DNA of 64,000 bases from Polytrichum commune (taxonomy: Eukaryota > Streptophyta > Polytrichopsida > Polytrichales > Polytrichaceae): the NCBI GenBank assembly GCA_950295325.1, contig OX485803.1:64371554-64435553 (forward strand), written 5' to 3'. Numbering within the stretch: the first letter of the stretch is position 1; each line of letters starts with the position of its first letter. The position numbers were made by a program, and so were the translations under genes. The notes below the pieces were generated by a model. It was not told the DNA's origin and did not search any database. It saw only the letters and a list, made by a program, of their open reading frames with translations. Positions 33,441 to 45,247 of the stretch are shown piece by piece.

Positions 33441-34821
33441 TTCGAGGGGGAATGTGGATGCGTGCTTTGATGGTGTCTTTTATGGAGACTTGTTACGGTG
33501 GCCACAACTCTTTGTGCCCTTTCAAATTCTGAAGAGGTGGGTGGCTAGGGGGAAAGAGTTTCGGGGAGCAGCAATATTGCCGCTTCTACCCTTGTCTTTT
33601 CCCCCCTTACCTCCAACGCCCTCTCAGATTTGATAAGGCTTCGCCTCTCTAGTGCTTCGTCTCCGTCTCTACTTCTCTAGTTACAAAGATCAATGAATAT
33701 AGTCATGCAATGTTCGCCTAAACCACATAACTTAAGTGTTTTCACCCAAACACACCCAACATCTTCACATAACTACGTATAGAAACCTCTAGCGTTAATG
33801 CCTTCTCCCTCTTCCCCATATATGCCACCACATTAAGCGAACAACTCACCCAATCCCTCAACGACCCATGACCACTAGGCCAAGTATTCTAAGGGCTAGT
33901 AATATTTATAATCACCAAATACAAAGGAGCGGAACACCTCCCGGTACTCAACTACCAAGCATGCACCTGCTCGCCTACTTCCCAAACTTTTTCTATCTCA
34001 AAGAGACAATTCAACATCCACTTTGACTAATTAGATATCACATTCCCACTCACCAACTCACTCTTCTACAAGGATTGGTATTTAACCCCTCCTGTACAAC
34101 ACTTGCCCCCCAAAAAAAATCCAGTTTGGAAAATTCCTCAAAAAACTCGCAACCTTCAACATAACAACCATGCCTCGAATACAAGATCCCACATGCACCC
34201 GCATAATGACACTTCAAGAACTCCAACACAAATACCATGCCACATATTTGGCTCAACCGGCTTGGCATTCTCCCATCAAAGGTAAGGCCATGGCCTAGCG
34301 CACATCCTAGACCCAAAAGCCATAAAATGAGATTGTCTTGCAGCACACACTAATCATTAATCATGACGATATTGATCACATAACTCATTTAACCCACTAC
34401 AACAACCAAGCGTTACACCAATCATAACAATTCCTCCCTTCCAATAGAATACATACCTCCCCCCCCCCCCCAACACACACACACTACCTAAGTACTACAA
34501 CACCAAAGAACCCTACTAACCACCATTCTACTCATATCACACAAACCCTACGTACCCACAACCCTCATGCAAGAAATATAACTAAATTCCAACTAGATTC
34601 ATTCATCCACTCTTGAAGTTGGAACTGCCTAATTCCAACTATATTCATTTATTCAATTAGAGTTGTCTAGCTTGGATGAATAACATCCATCTGCTAGGAG
34701 TTGTCTAACTCCGATCCATATCTTCTTGTTGGAGGTGTCCAACTCCCATGCAAAATTCCTTCATTGGGTTGTCTAGTCCTTGTGCATCATTCTTTCTTGG
34801 ATAATAGGACCCAATTCTTTC
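33441..34821. other. Decayed sequence, possibly old LINE-like coding remnants
   Basis: The plus strand of 33740-34330 has the A/C-rich coding bias of the nearby LINE copies and several partly open frames (for example YKGAEHLPVLNYQACTC), with stops between. It may be a decayed upstream part of the same element family, but I found no reverse-transcriptase motif. The rest is unassigned; a 13-base C run lies at 34459-34471. Confidence 0.25.
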
Positions 34822-34835
34822 TTTGAAGTTGTTTG

Positions 34836-35507
34836 GTTAGAGGATTACCATACCAAAATGACCCCCCCACAAACTTGGACCCCAACCTCACCATACAATT
34901 CCTCGAATTTACATACTGTAATGATAGATTCTCTCCAGAAACACTCGAAGCAAAAAATAACAAGTACAAACCATTAATTGATAGTATTGCTGCTAGAGGA
35001 TGGAAAGTCGACCCCCTTATTATAATCACCGCTGGCGCTAGAGCCACTACACACATTCCTTCAATGAAATCACTCGAAAATAAATTTAAAATACCTATGT
35101 CTACCATTAAAAATACCTTTAAAAACATCAATACTATCGCTATAAAATATGCCATGACTATCCTCCTACACAAAAGAAGAATAGAAAACCATCAACCACT
35201 ACCCCAAACACTAGACCCCCCTTAGATAAAGCCATAAAACCTTAACAACTAAGCTACTCCACCCCATCCACTAACAATGAACTAGAAACATGGCGACCCA
35301 AATCATACTAACAACCCCCCCCCCCCTAATAACCAACCATTTTGGTTCGTGTTACTAGTGACTGGTGACTATAGTGTCTACTCTCGAAAGGGAGGAGTAG
35401 ATCTTCACCTCCATACCTTTGTCCTGTGGGCATTGGATTGGAGGAGGATCGAACAGACACTTCATTCACGTCGGTCTCTTCGGAGACCAAAGTTTTTCTC
35501 TCTCTCT
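34836..35507 (+). mobile_element. LINE copy 2: 5'-truncated, bounded by a 14-bp target duplication
   Basis: TTTGAAGTTGTTTG occurs at 34822-34835 and again at 35508-35521, so the insert between them is 672 bp. It begins inside the C-terminal domain (LPYQNDPPT, then LTIQFLEFTYCNDRF, ARATTHIPSMKSLENK, ending HQPLPQTLDPP at 35225) and that frame is open. The 3' untranslated part holds a C run (35315-35326), the tail shared with the SINE at 43.6 kb, GGTCTCTTCGGAGACC (a hairpin) and a pyrimidine end (CT)n. Because the duplication encloses everything, the tail truly belongs to the LINE. Confidence 0.9.
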
Positions 35508-35521
35508 TTTGAAGTTGTTTG

Positions 35522-36227
35522 ACTCCAAACACCATCTACTCACATGCTAAGTAGATTAGAATATGGTAAGTATTTATTTCGTGCATAATCAAACATTAAA
35601 TTACTTAATCCATGTATATCATAGAAAGCCATTAGACGAGGTGTCCAAGGCCAAGAAGAGATCAAAATGAGGTGTCTACTACATGGCATCGTTTTGGAGG
35701 GAAACAATAATGATTTGAACCATATAATGGAGATCCATTTTGGAAGGTAGGGTCCACTTCAAAGGTTCAATTTGCCTCAAATTACTTCAAACTAGTCCCT
35801 ATGTTGATCCGTGGACCCCATCTAAGGTAGCCAACCCATTGCCGACCACCGCCCCCATTTTTTGCATCTTAGGCCAACCTATTTCCGTGCATCACAATAT
35901 CAATCTAAGATTAGTGTTGACATTTCATGGTCAAAATCAATTTTAGCCGGATGTTAGTGGTTAAGTTGACAAATGGGTTTAGATTACAAGCACATTTAGG
36001 TGCCACGATGAAAAATCAAGCGTTCTTGATTTTCTAACCGATTAGTGATCGGAAATAGGGCTACCTATATCACAAATATAGGTGAAAAAAATTATACCCA
36101 CTTTTTTTTTAATTGATTATTGGGAATAACATTCTAAAGAAATAAAAATAAATTACCTCTTATTATATTTCTCTACAGAAGAGTTTTTTCCTTTGATCAT
36201 ACCTAAACCACGTATATGTGAAATTGC
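35522..36227. other. AT-rich intergenic DNA, nothing recognised
   Basis: No coding pattern or element ends seen. Confidence 0.4.
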
Positions 36228-36230
36228 TTA

Positions 36231-37080
36231 TGCCCCCTTCCCATTTGACTTCACCAAATAACCAAAGTCTTTCCTAAAAATCAGGTGAAACTCCCTCGGT
36301 TATAGTGGAGGCATCCAACTATCCCAATGCACCTACAAGAACTTGCTCCGGAGATTGTCGAGTAGGTTTTAGTTTAGATGTTTTCACACATGTTCGTTAG
36401 GGATTGTCACACCTCCTCGGAGAATGGAGAATGAAGAAAAAGAGGAGCCAATAGGATAGCTTCTCCATGGAGAACGGTGTGACACCCCTTTGTGGCCCAT
36501 GGAGAATGGAGGATGGGAATTACCATTGCTGCCCGCATGTGGTAAACTAAAGCCCCACAGCAACAAAAAGAAGCGACCCCAGGTGAAAAACAATAAAACC
36601 TTCGCACAAGAAGTTTTATCCATTCTCCATTCTCTGAGAATGGGCCCTCCGCCATTCAAGGAGAGCGTGCCACGTCCCCATTCTGCATTCTCCGAGAATA
36701 GGAAGAAAGAGGTGTGACAACCCCTATTGTTTTATCTATCAAGCAATGAATGTTGGATAGTTTTTGTCCCATCCCAAAATGCCTTACTACTCATCTATCT
36801 TATCATCGGTTTTTGTTAGTGGAGCTCCTTGTGCCCTCATAGCTAAGACTAAAAGCAACCAATCACAAGGGCAAGAGGCAACACTTTTAAAGGTCCTACA
36901 TTCTTGCCTCATGTGTAGGTACCGAAGGGAGGAGCGGTGCTTGAGGCTTAAAACCTCCACTTTTAAACCATGCCACATCATTTGCCAACTAGTCTCGGCA
37001 CTAGATAATGTCGATGGTGTGAAGGCCGTGTTTTTTAAACCAACTTTTAGGCTTAGCTAAAGTCAGGTGGGAAGGGGGCA
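36231..37080. mobile_element. Harbinger-type MITE, copy A, 850 bp including a nested insert
   Basis: The ends are TGCCCCCTTCCCA on the left and the reverse complement of TGCCCCCTTCCCACCTGAC on the right, with TTA directly outside both ends (36228-36230, 37081-37083). A three-base TTA duplication is the mark of PIF/Harbinger elements. Copy B follows 60 bp downstream in the same direction. Copy A is interrupted at 36400-36724 by another TIR element that copy B lacks. There is no transposase. Confidence 0.85.
36400..36724. mobile_element. TIR element nested in MITE copy A, 325 bp
   Basis: The ends are GGGATTGTCACACCTC and the reverse complement of GGGGTTGTCACACCTC, 15 of 16 matching. A TA lies outside both ends (36398-36399, 36725-36726). 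Copy B reads straight through the matching position (CACATGTTCATTGTTTTAT at about 37300), giving an empty site. Repeats of GGAGAATGGAGAATG near both ends could be transposase-binding sites. No coding capacity. Confidence 0.85.
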
Positions 37081-37140
37081 TTAACCAACCATGAATGGGA
37101 CCTTAAACCACCCCTAAACCCTCGACTACCACTCAGTTAA

Positions 37141-38323
37141 TGCCCCCTTCCCACCTGACTCTACCAAATAACCAAAGCCTTTCCTAAAAATAAGGTAAAG
37201 CTCCCTCGGTTATAGCGGAGGCATCTGGCTATCCCAATGCACCTACAAGAACTTGCTCCGGAGATTGTCGAGTAGGTTTTCGTTAAATAGTTTTCACACA
37301 TGTTCATTGTTTTATCTATCAAGCAATGAATGTTGGGTAGTTTTTGTCCCATCCCCAAATGCCTTACAACTCATCTATCTTACCACCAGTTTTTGTTAAT
37401 GAAGCTCCTCATGCCCTCATAGCTAAGACTAAAAAGCAACAATCACAAGGGTAGGAGGCGACACTTTTAAAGGTCCTACATTCTTGCCTCATGTTTAGGT
37501 ACCGATGGGAGGGTCGGTGCTTAAGGCTTAAAACCTCCACTTTTAGGCCATGCCTCATCATTTGCCAACTAGACTCGGGACTAGATAATGTCGATGGTGT
37601 GAAGGCCATGTTTTTAGAACCAACTTTTAGTCTTAGGGGCGCTTTACACCTAGAGGCCGAGCCAATTCGTTGTGTAAAAGGCTTAAAATCCTCACTTGTG
37701 ATTGGTTAAAAAGCTAAAATCGGCCCCAACGCCCCAACGCCCCAACCCCTTTACACCTAAAGGTTGGGCTAATTTAATGGTATGATTTTTTTAATCAAAA
37801 AATGCATGGTCTGACATGGCCCGAGCTCATTGAATCGGGTGCACCCAAAATGGAGGGCCAATTCTTGGCCTCGGAACCAACGTCATATTCCAATTTAAAA
37901 AAATCAATAAAACATGATTTTTTTTCAACGAACTATATCCTTTGGAATATGTGGAAATTTGAGCGGCTCTATGCTAGATTATGCTAGATCCGTTGGATTA
38001 TGCTAGATTTATCAAATGAGTCGTGCTTCTTGGCCCTAAGGCCTTTACATATGAGAAAATTGGCCCCCATTATAATCTTATTACAGTGTGTAGTTGAGGC
38101 CGGCCTCCAACCCAAAAAGAGCTAAAATTTCATGCAATCGGCCTCAAGGGGAATTGGCCCGGCCTCTAGGTGTAAAGCGGCCCTTATTATTATAATGTGT
38201 AGTTGAGGCCGGGCCTCCAACCCAAAAAGGATTGAAATTCCATGCAATCAGCCTCAAGGGGAATTGGCCCGGCCTCTATGTGTAAAGTGGCCCTTAGCTA
38301 AAGTCAGGTGGGAAGAGGGGGCA
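37141..38323. mobile_element. Harbinger-type MITE, copy B, including a nested insert
   Basis: Same family and direction as copy A, with about 85-90 percent similarity by eye over the shared part. The left end is TGCCCCCTTCCCACCTGAC at 37141, the right end GGGGGCA at 38323. Flanking triplets are TAA and TAC, an imperfect duplication. It lacks the 325-bp insert of copy A but carries its own insert near the right end (37636-38293). Confidence 0.8.
37636..38293. mobile_element. PIF/Harbinger-type MITE nested in copy B, 658 bp, with a duplicated right end
   Basis: The left end is GGGGCGCTTTACACCTAGAG; the right end is its reverse complement with changes. TTA flanks both sides (37633-37635, 38294-38296), and copy A has the single TTA at 37053-37055 in identical surroundings, so the empty site is seen directly. 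The last about 110 bp are present twice (38074-38183 and 38184-38293), each ending in a complete TIR followed by TTA or CTTA. No coding capacity. Confidence 0.85.
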
Positions 38324-41300
38324 TACATAACCCCCACCTTGTCAGAGCCACGTCAAATTCCACGTCAGTTTCCTTCACAACCCCAGGTAGGCTGATGAAG
38401 GAGAGCCATGGGAAGGAACTCCATAATAATCCACCGGCCCTGCCCGCCTGGCAAGTCACTAGGGTTTTCCACATGGTCAGGCTCGCATTCCCTAGCATGT
38501 CCCGTGTAGGCCGTTGACACTAGAAACCAATGTTGTGTGGGGTTCGCGCCATAGGTGTCCTTAGGGAAACATGCATGCACGGGTATACATAAATTGCCCA
38601 ATCCGGCCGGAATCGTGGTTCATATCTATATAGGAATTTGTGCTTGCATGACATCTCCATATATACTAGAACAAACAAACAAACACCTGTGTTGTACAAT
38701 CGCATTACCAAATTAACACATGTTCGTCTTAAGTGTACATTTCCTCCGAGATCGCCTCCGTCTTAGTGGGAGATCAACCAACACTTAGGGCCACTTCACA
38801 CACGAGCCAAGTGCCGTGACCATGAAATTGGACTCTGTGCTCCAAATATGTTCATAATTCTAGGTTCAATATAGCCAGCATGACTGGGGGGGGGGGGGAG
38901 GGGGCTAGATGACCGTTTAATGAACATGAGCATCTTCACTTTGATAATGAATGAGATAAGCGTGTGAGCATTGGAGTTGAGAGGAAAGTGATTATGATCT
39001 TGATTTGAACTTTGCCAATCGTGTCATGTTGATTACATGTTTCATATTTAAGAGGAATAGGCTAGTCCGAATGAAATAACCATTTAAGACCCATCTACTG
39101 TAGAGCGAATTCGGTCATATCCTAGAGGTTGAATGTGATTTTGGAAGGTGAGCGACCACTTGCTGATATTGACCACCACAATGCAACCTTAAAGTAGGTG
39201 TTATGTTATAGGAGGTGTCGTGTTGAATTTAAGACATGTCTACCTTATGTCATAATCACCCAATATCCAAACTTATTGAGAAAATTGGGTTCAAGGTTTT
39301 GTTGTATGTTTGTTTTCAAACCTTCGTGTCAAGAAGTAGGTGAGCCATAGACTACATGTCTTGTACTATATTGCTTGCTCTTTCATCTTTGAGTTTATAT
39401 AGTTTCATTGTTGGGATCATACCTTCCTACAAATGTTGAAGGCAATCTTTGGCAAATTGGGGGGGGGGGGGTGGAGTGTTTCTTTTGAATGTAGCAATGG
39501 TTGAGTTATTAGAGAAGGTATAATTTGAATGCTAAAAGCATTATTGTCCATAGAAATCACCACAAAGTAGGATCATACCAATTTGTTTATCTCGAAACGT
39601 TGACTTCATGCATAATGTAGATCTATATTCCTAGATTTTTTGATTTTTTTAATATGTTGACATCTTCTACTGTGCAATGACATGTTGTTATTGGAAGTGT
39701 CCTTCTTGATGCACACGCAACTAGTTAGTTTTAAAGTTGACTCACATAGGATTCACCCTTTGGATTGGCCTAAGGAGGTGGATACGGAGGTGCAAGTTGT
39801 CAATACTCCGTAAAATCAACGTCTTCAAACTCCAAAAAAAGAACCACACGCATATTCTACATATTAGGTGAAGTTTCAATATTGATCAATATGCATTCAT
39901 TGTACTTGATAAAAATGATTCTCTTTATCAATTTTGTAAAATATAGTGATTATAGTTTGGTTGTTCAAAACACCTTTATTATTTGCAATTGCACATGAGG
40001 GATCGATATCACGTGTGTTTTTTTTCTGTTACATAGCACGATCACTTGATTGCAACAACAAGGTCCTAAAACACTAACTTGAAATGCCCACAACATTACC
40101 ACTGCCTCAACTTCGTTCACACATCAAGAATGATCGTTATATGTCCTTCGTTCATCACCCCAAGACAACCAATCCAACTCCATGATGATTGAAACACATT
40201 CAAACCATGTGGTCTATTTCAAGACAATTGACATGTAAATTACCAAACTTTACCTCACCGTGTAGAACAACATGTGGTCTTGTTGCTTCAACTTTTGGAG
40301 ATGGAATGTGTTGAGTTTTTGGAGTGTATTCTAGTATCAACTCCATATGCACCTCTATGGGCCAACCTTAGGAACTGATCACCTTTGCACATTTGAGTCA
40401 TATGTGCATCATTTACATAAAAATAAATACATAAAATCCAAGCACATCATGTATTGCATACAAAGAAATTTCAACAAATGAAGAAAAACCTGTCAAAATA
40501 CAACTGCATGTGGTTTAGGAAGCCAATCTATCAATATATAGATTCATGGTTTGTTGACATACTTTCATCATCGGGTTCATGCCTTCCTAAAAATGTTTGG
40601 AGACATTGTTAACAATGAATATGGGACATGCTTGGTTTTGCCTTGCAAGTAATAATGTTTTTTTAGATTCTAGGAATAAATTCCAAGAATAAGTGTTTTA
40701 AAAGCCTTAAATAGTTTGCATATTGATTCATAGTCTTTCTCTCTACCATTTCTCTATAGCACTTTCCAGTTTATGAGATGTATGTCCACATATGTGAGAT
40801 TTGAAATACATGTCCAAGGCCTCCACATCCACTTCAGACAAAACATCATACTTTTGGAAAACAAACTCCAACTTGGACTTTGAAAAAATAAACATCATGA
40901 TGTGAAAATGATGAGTATGAGAGCCCTAAACTAATGTCAGGCGAGGGATGGTCAAATCCAATTCAACATTGAACACAATGAAGAGGGAGAAACTGAAGCA
41001 TTAAAACAATGTAGAGTTTTGTTTGTATTGTTAAACATGTATCAACTGAATAACCCAATGACAACTCATTTAAACCCCAATGATCTTTTCCCAACACAAA
41101 ATTATAAGAGGTCATTGAATGTCCTCACATTGTCCTAACATCTTTTTTTACAAGGACAAATGGAAGCAAGGGATCATCATTGGTGGGATATTCAAATAGA
41201 GCCTCAATGTTCTTCCTCTTATGGTCATTCCAACCATGAATCATATTTGAAGGTGATGAAACATTGAACGCATGAAGACTTTCTTGTAAATTTGCAATAA

Positions 41301-43610
41301 TTAGATCAAACCCTCGAGAGATACAAGTCTTCAAAGAAACCTCCTCTTTCACCTAATTCAACACCACCTACAAACGAAACATCAAAGAAAAATGTACACT
41401 CAAGTACAATCTATTTGGCAACTACGACATGATATTCATAAAATGAATGTAATTTCAACATTCGATGTATCGACCTCATTCACAAATTGGCATGTTTTCA
41501 ATTTCAGTGAGCTTCCATCAATAGCATTCTATGTCATCATTGGATTAGTAATCTTCTCCAATAAGGCTGAACAAACTAGTCCCAAAGGTGAGCCATTACT
41601 TACAAAAGTTTTTGGCACATATTGGGAGCACAAAGAACGGAAACGAGGAGAGACATGGATACACTTTGTGACGATGGACGTAGCAATGGGTGAACTACAT
41701 ATTAAGCTTGAAAGGTGGACATTATTTTGAATTGCTTTGTTTAAAGACATGTTTACATTTTCCTTTCTTAGCTAGTTTGGCCACTACTTCTATCAAATTA
41801 TTATCGTTGTCTATCATGTCAAAATCATCTAGCGGCAATTATATTGGATTTGTGCACTTCATGAGGTATTCTTCTTTGTCTTGATGAAGATAACATGCAT
41901 TCAAGAAATCATGGATAACACCTCAAAGTGACATAAATCTATATTTTTATCTAGGTTACGATGAAAATGCAAAGTTTCAAGGATTTCGCAAATATGAATG
42001 AAAAGAATGCTGTGTAATATTTTATGATTAATAATCAAAACTCAATATTCCCTTTTTCATTAAATAACTATGTAGGGGGTCCATTTCGGTAATTTCATCT
42101 CGAATTTCACATAACCCAATCACGAGTTGGTCATCTGCAATAAAATTTTGCTATTAAATTTTTGCATTGGATATATTTGTATGCTTAAAACGGTTTCAAA
42201 ACCAACTCAATTTTGTTCTAATGTATGTGGGCCTTACACGGTCACTCTTTGTAACCTTTAACTTCCCAAACAACCCCTTTTTGGTTCATGGATGATGTTT
42301 TTCATGCATTAACCTCACCTGACTCATCGTCCGTAATTAAAATAACTATAAACAACATGGATATTTATCCATAGACACATGAGTTGTGCAATTTGGAGAT
42401 GATTGGAATGTGAAAAAAACTGCCAAAGTGAGAATTGGTCATGCTTTTGTTGTGTTGGGTTGACTCCAATCAATGGTTGCCACTCTAATGCATACTTTGC
42501 ATGAACATCAATGATGTTCATTTTGATAAAAGTAGGATATCTTTTCATGTTCATGTTCGAACGGTCTTTGTGCTCACATCAATTGTTCAATTTAACATGT
42601 GGACACTCTTTGGTTTTTTGGGAAATATTTTGCATACATGTGTTAGAAAAATGAGATAGTTTACATACTCCAAATGCAAGGTGGCTCTAACATATTGTGC
42701 TTTGCACATCTAGTGTGAGAATTTGTGGAGGTGCTCAATTATTGAATTGTTCCCATCAAGTGGATCATGCAAACATTGTACACATTTTCCATGTGAATTC
42801 AGCTGGTCAAAGATCTTTTTTGGGGGATAAACATTGCTTTTTCTTGTGCATCCCTTCCTTCAATTGCTATAATATGAAAATACAAAGATTTATTCATGCC
42901 CTTTCCCCCCCTCAATACAACTTCTCTCCCATGTTGAAGATCCTATTGATAAATTCCATTTTCAAGATCCTAGGGATAAATCCCATTTTTACCTCAAAAC
43001 TTGTTCATGGAAATTCCACAACCAACATTGAGTGAAATGCACTAGAAAACAACCATTTCATAGGCTTGTGAAGTTAAGAATTAATCGGATACATGTATTT
43101 GACTAAGTATTAGGCAAAACTTGTAATAATATAGACATCAATAAGACATGTCTTATAATGGGATTGAACTCTGTGCTCAGTACATTATAACCACTCAATT
43201 GCCAATACAATTGGGACAACCAATGTGATTACTTAAAGAGATAGAAAATATGCCTCTTCGCCTACCCCATTTAATTCCGCCCTTGTGCTAAATCTCACCC
43301 ATCTTTGTGGTGACTAACCCACCAAAATTGAGTTTATTGGATGGAAGGTTCTTTGTAGCGAGAAGAAGTCAATATGTGCCTCTCATGATCTATATGAAGT
43401 AAAATTTGTTGAAATCATGTTGTTGCCCATTTAAAGGGGTTTAGTGACCACTTTAAACCCAAAAAATAGAGCAACACATAAGACAAGTGAGCACTAAGTG
43501 CAAACACACCTTACCACTCGAATAGAAGCGACCAATTAAGAAAGTGACATAACATTTATAATGCTCCTTGTTGTAGTTTTGTTTTCAAAGAAAAAGTTAT
43601 CATCGTGTTC
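38324..43610. other. AT-rich gene desert
   Basis: No gene or bounded element recognised in about 5.3 kb. It holds two long G runs (38886-38898, 39459-39471). The part 38.93-39.25 kb resembles 20.93-21.16 kb and broken pieces near 29.2-29.8 kb. Short open frames here have no coding character. Confidence 0.45.
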
Positions 43611-43622
43611 CACCCCAATCTA

Positions 43623-43984
43623 GATAGATAGAAACTCCGGTCCCTTTGAAGGGGCCAGCGTGAATAAAGTGTCCGTTCGTAATGTCAATGACCCGATGCC
43701 CACCGGACAAGGGGACATTGGGGCAATACTACTCTCCCCTTTCGAGGATGGACACTATGGTGACACACCATACTAGTTCCTAGCTAGCCACTAGTGCCTT
43801 GAAGATACCGGACATGGTATCCCCCCAAAGGGCTTTGAGGTACCCATACAACAAGGTCCAAGACCCCCCACCATAGTTGGGTGGACTAAGGTGGTGAGCA
43901 CCACGCCGGCATGGGGAATAGAACCCACAACCTCCTCATTTGGGGTCATGAGCCCTAACCACCAAGCCAAGGCCCGTGGTGCCT
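43623..43984 (-). mobile_element. tRNA-derived SINE with a LINE-type 3' tail, 362 bp
   Basis: Transcribed toward lower coordinates. The head has a pol III A box TGGCTTGGTGG (43969-43959) and a B box GGTTCTATTCC (43925-43915) at tRNA spacing. The 3' part contains TAGTGTCCATCCTCGAAAGG, TTGTCCGGTGGGCAT, GAACGGACACTTTATTCACG and a hairpin near GGGACCGGAG, ending in (TATC)n. That part matches the 3' ends of LINE copies 1 and 2. Flanks CACCCCAATCTA (43611-43622) and CACCCTAATCTA (43985-43996) form a 12-bp target duplication with one change. The insertion thus looks LINE-made and is moderately old. Confidence 0.9.
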
Positions 43985-43996
43985 CACCCTAATCTA

Positions 43997-44507
43997 CAAC
44001 AAGACAAGGTTGTCAGTTGCTCCATTACGATGCCTTCAAGTTACCAACATAATAGTACTCAACACTAGGGTGTTGCATCCCTAGTGTTGGGAATTTGGGG
44101 AGCATCATGCCCCACATATCCTTAGTGCCATGCAAATTTTTTCATGTGTTTGAACTTCTTTGCTCCCTCTTGCCCTTAGGGTCTAGTGTAAAATGAACTT
44201 GGACCATCTTTGGCTTCTCAACCAATATCATGGGTGGCCCTCAAGTTTTTTTTTGTAAAGTAGTCCTAATTAGCTTAACAATAATCACTTGTCAAGTGTT
44301 CCATTAGATGACCATGAAGTTATTAAACTAGCATCGGATCTAAAGCTCCAAAAAAAAAAATCTCATAGTTTTATGAGCATAATTCTACGGTGATTCTGTG
44401 CCCACATAAGTCTTAACAAACATTGAATACTACTGTGGTTCACATAAGGCATGGATACCTTATTGTTTGGTTGATGAGTGTCCCAAGCCAACCAAATGAA
44501 GGTGGAC
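43997..44507. other. Intergenic, nothing recognised
   Basis: AT-rich sequence with A and T runs and no coding pattern. Confidence 0.35.
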
Positions 44508-44510
44508 TTA

Positions 44511-44793
44511 AAGCGGATTTACACTAGGGTCCAAGACTAAAGAAATCCCAAACCCCTGTTGGTCAAGAGCAAAATTTTGGATTCATGAAGTTTACAACAT
44601 GACCAGGGTTTAAGACATGAAAAAATGAAGTGGCGATAATGTGGCATCACTTCTTTGTTGAATCTCAACAATCCCAAGGCAAGAAAACACTCCTCCTAAT
44701 TTGGAAAATCAATATTCAAGCTTCATTAAAGGGGTGTTTGGGTGTTTTGGACCCAAAGTTTCTTGGCCCCGGACCCTAATGTAAAACCCACCT
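44511..44793. mobile_element. PIF/Harbinger-type MITE upstream of TOM40 copy A, 283 bp
   Basis: The left end is AAGCGGATTTACACTAGGG and the right end is a close reverse complement; TTA flanks both sides (44508-44510, 44794-44796). The TIR resembles that of the 37.6-kb element around TTTACAC.TAG. It lies about 450 bp before the TOM40-A start and could affect that promoter. No coding capacity. Confidence 0.75.
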
Positions 44794-45247
44794 TTAAGCG
44801 TTGAAGGTGTCAAACAAAAAACTCTAGGGTTTTACACGGGGCAAAACGAGGGAGAGTCCACTAGGGCTTTAGGAGCTTCTCTTCCTCTATAGGGTGCTTG
44901 CTTGGTTTTGCTCCTGCGGCCTGCCCGCCTTCGCTTCTCGGCGGCCTCTCCTCCTCTTTTCTACCACCCCGCTCTCGAGGGTCTCGGATTCCAGCCTACA
45001 TTACATTCCTTTCCTCGGATTCCACTCTCTGTTTCAGTATTGACACATCGCTCTGTGTCGTTTTTGGGATTCGTGCAATTTGGAGGGCACGATTAGGGTT
45101 ATCAGGGTTAATTTTTTTTTTTTTTTTCAATAATCTTTGATCCCGAATTTGCTGGAGGGAGGAATGTTTTGAGCAGAGAGGAATTGTTTGCAATTTTGTT
45201 TTTGTAGTTCGATTTGAGCTGTTGCGGTCACCGTCCGGGCTGCGGCG

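Noticed and set aside
43915-43984. Functional tRNA gene
   Set aside because: A and B boxes are present but the clover-leaf ends do not pair and the sequence continues into a LINE-like tail, so it is a SINE head.
28500-44500. LTR retrotransposon or viral copy
   Set aside because: No paired long terminal repeats, primer-binding site, protease or integrase signature seen. The RNase H parts belong to LINEs with pyrimidine tails and target duplications.
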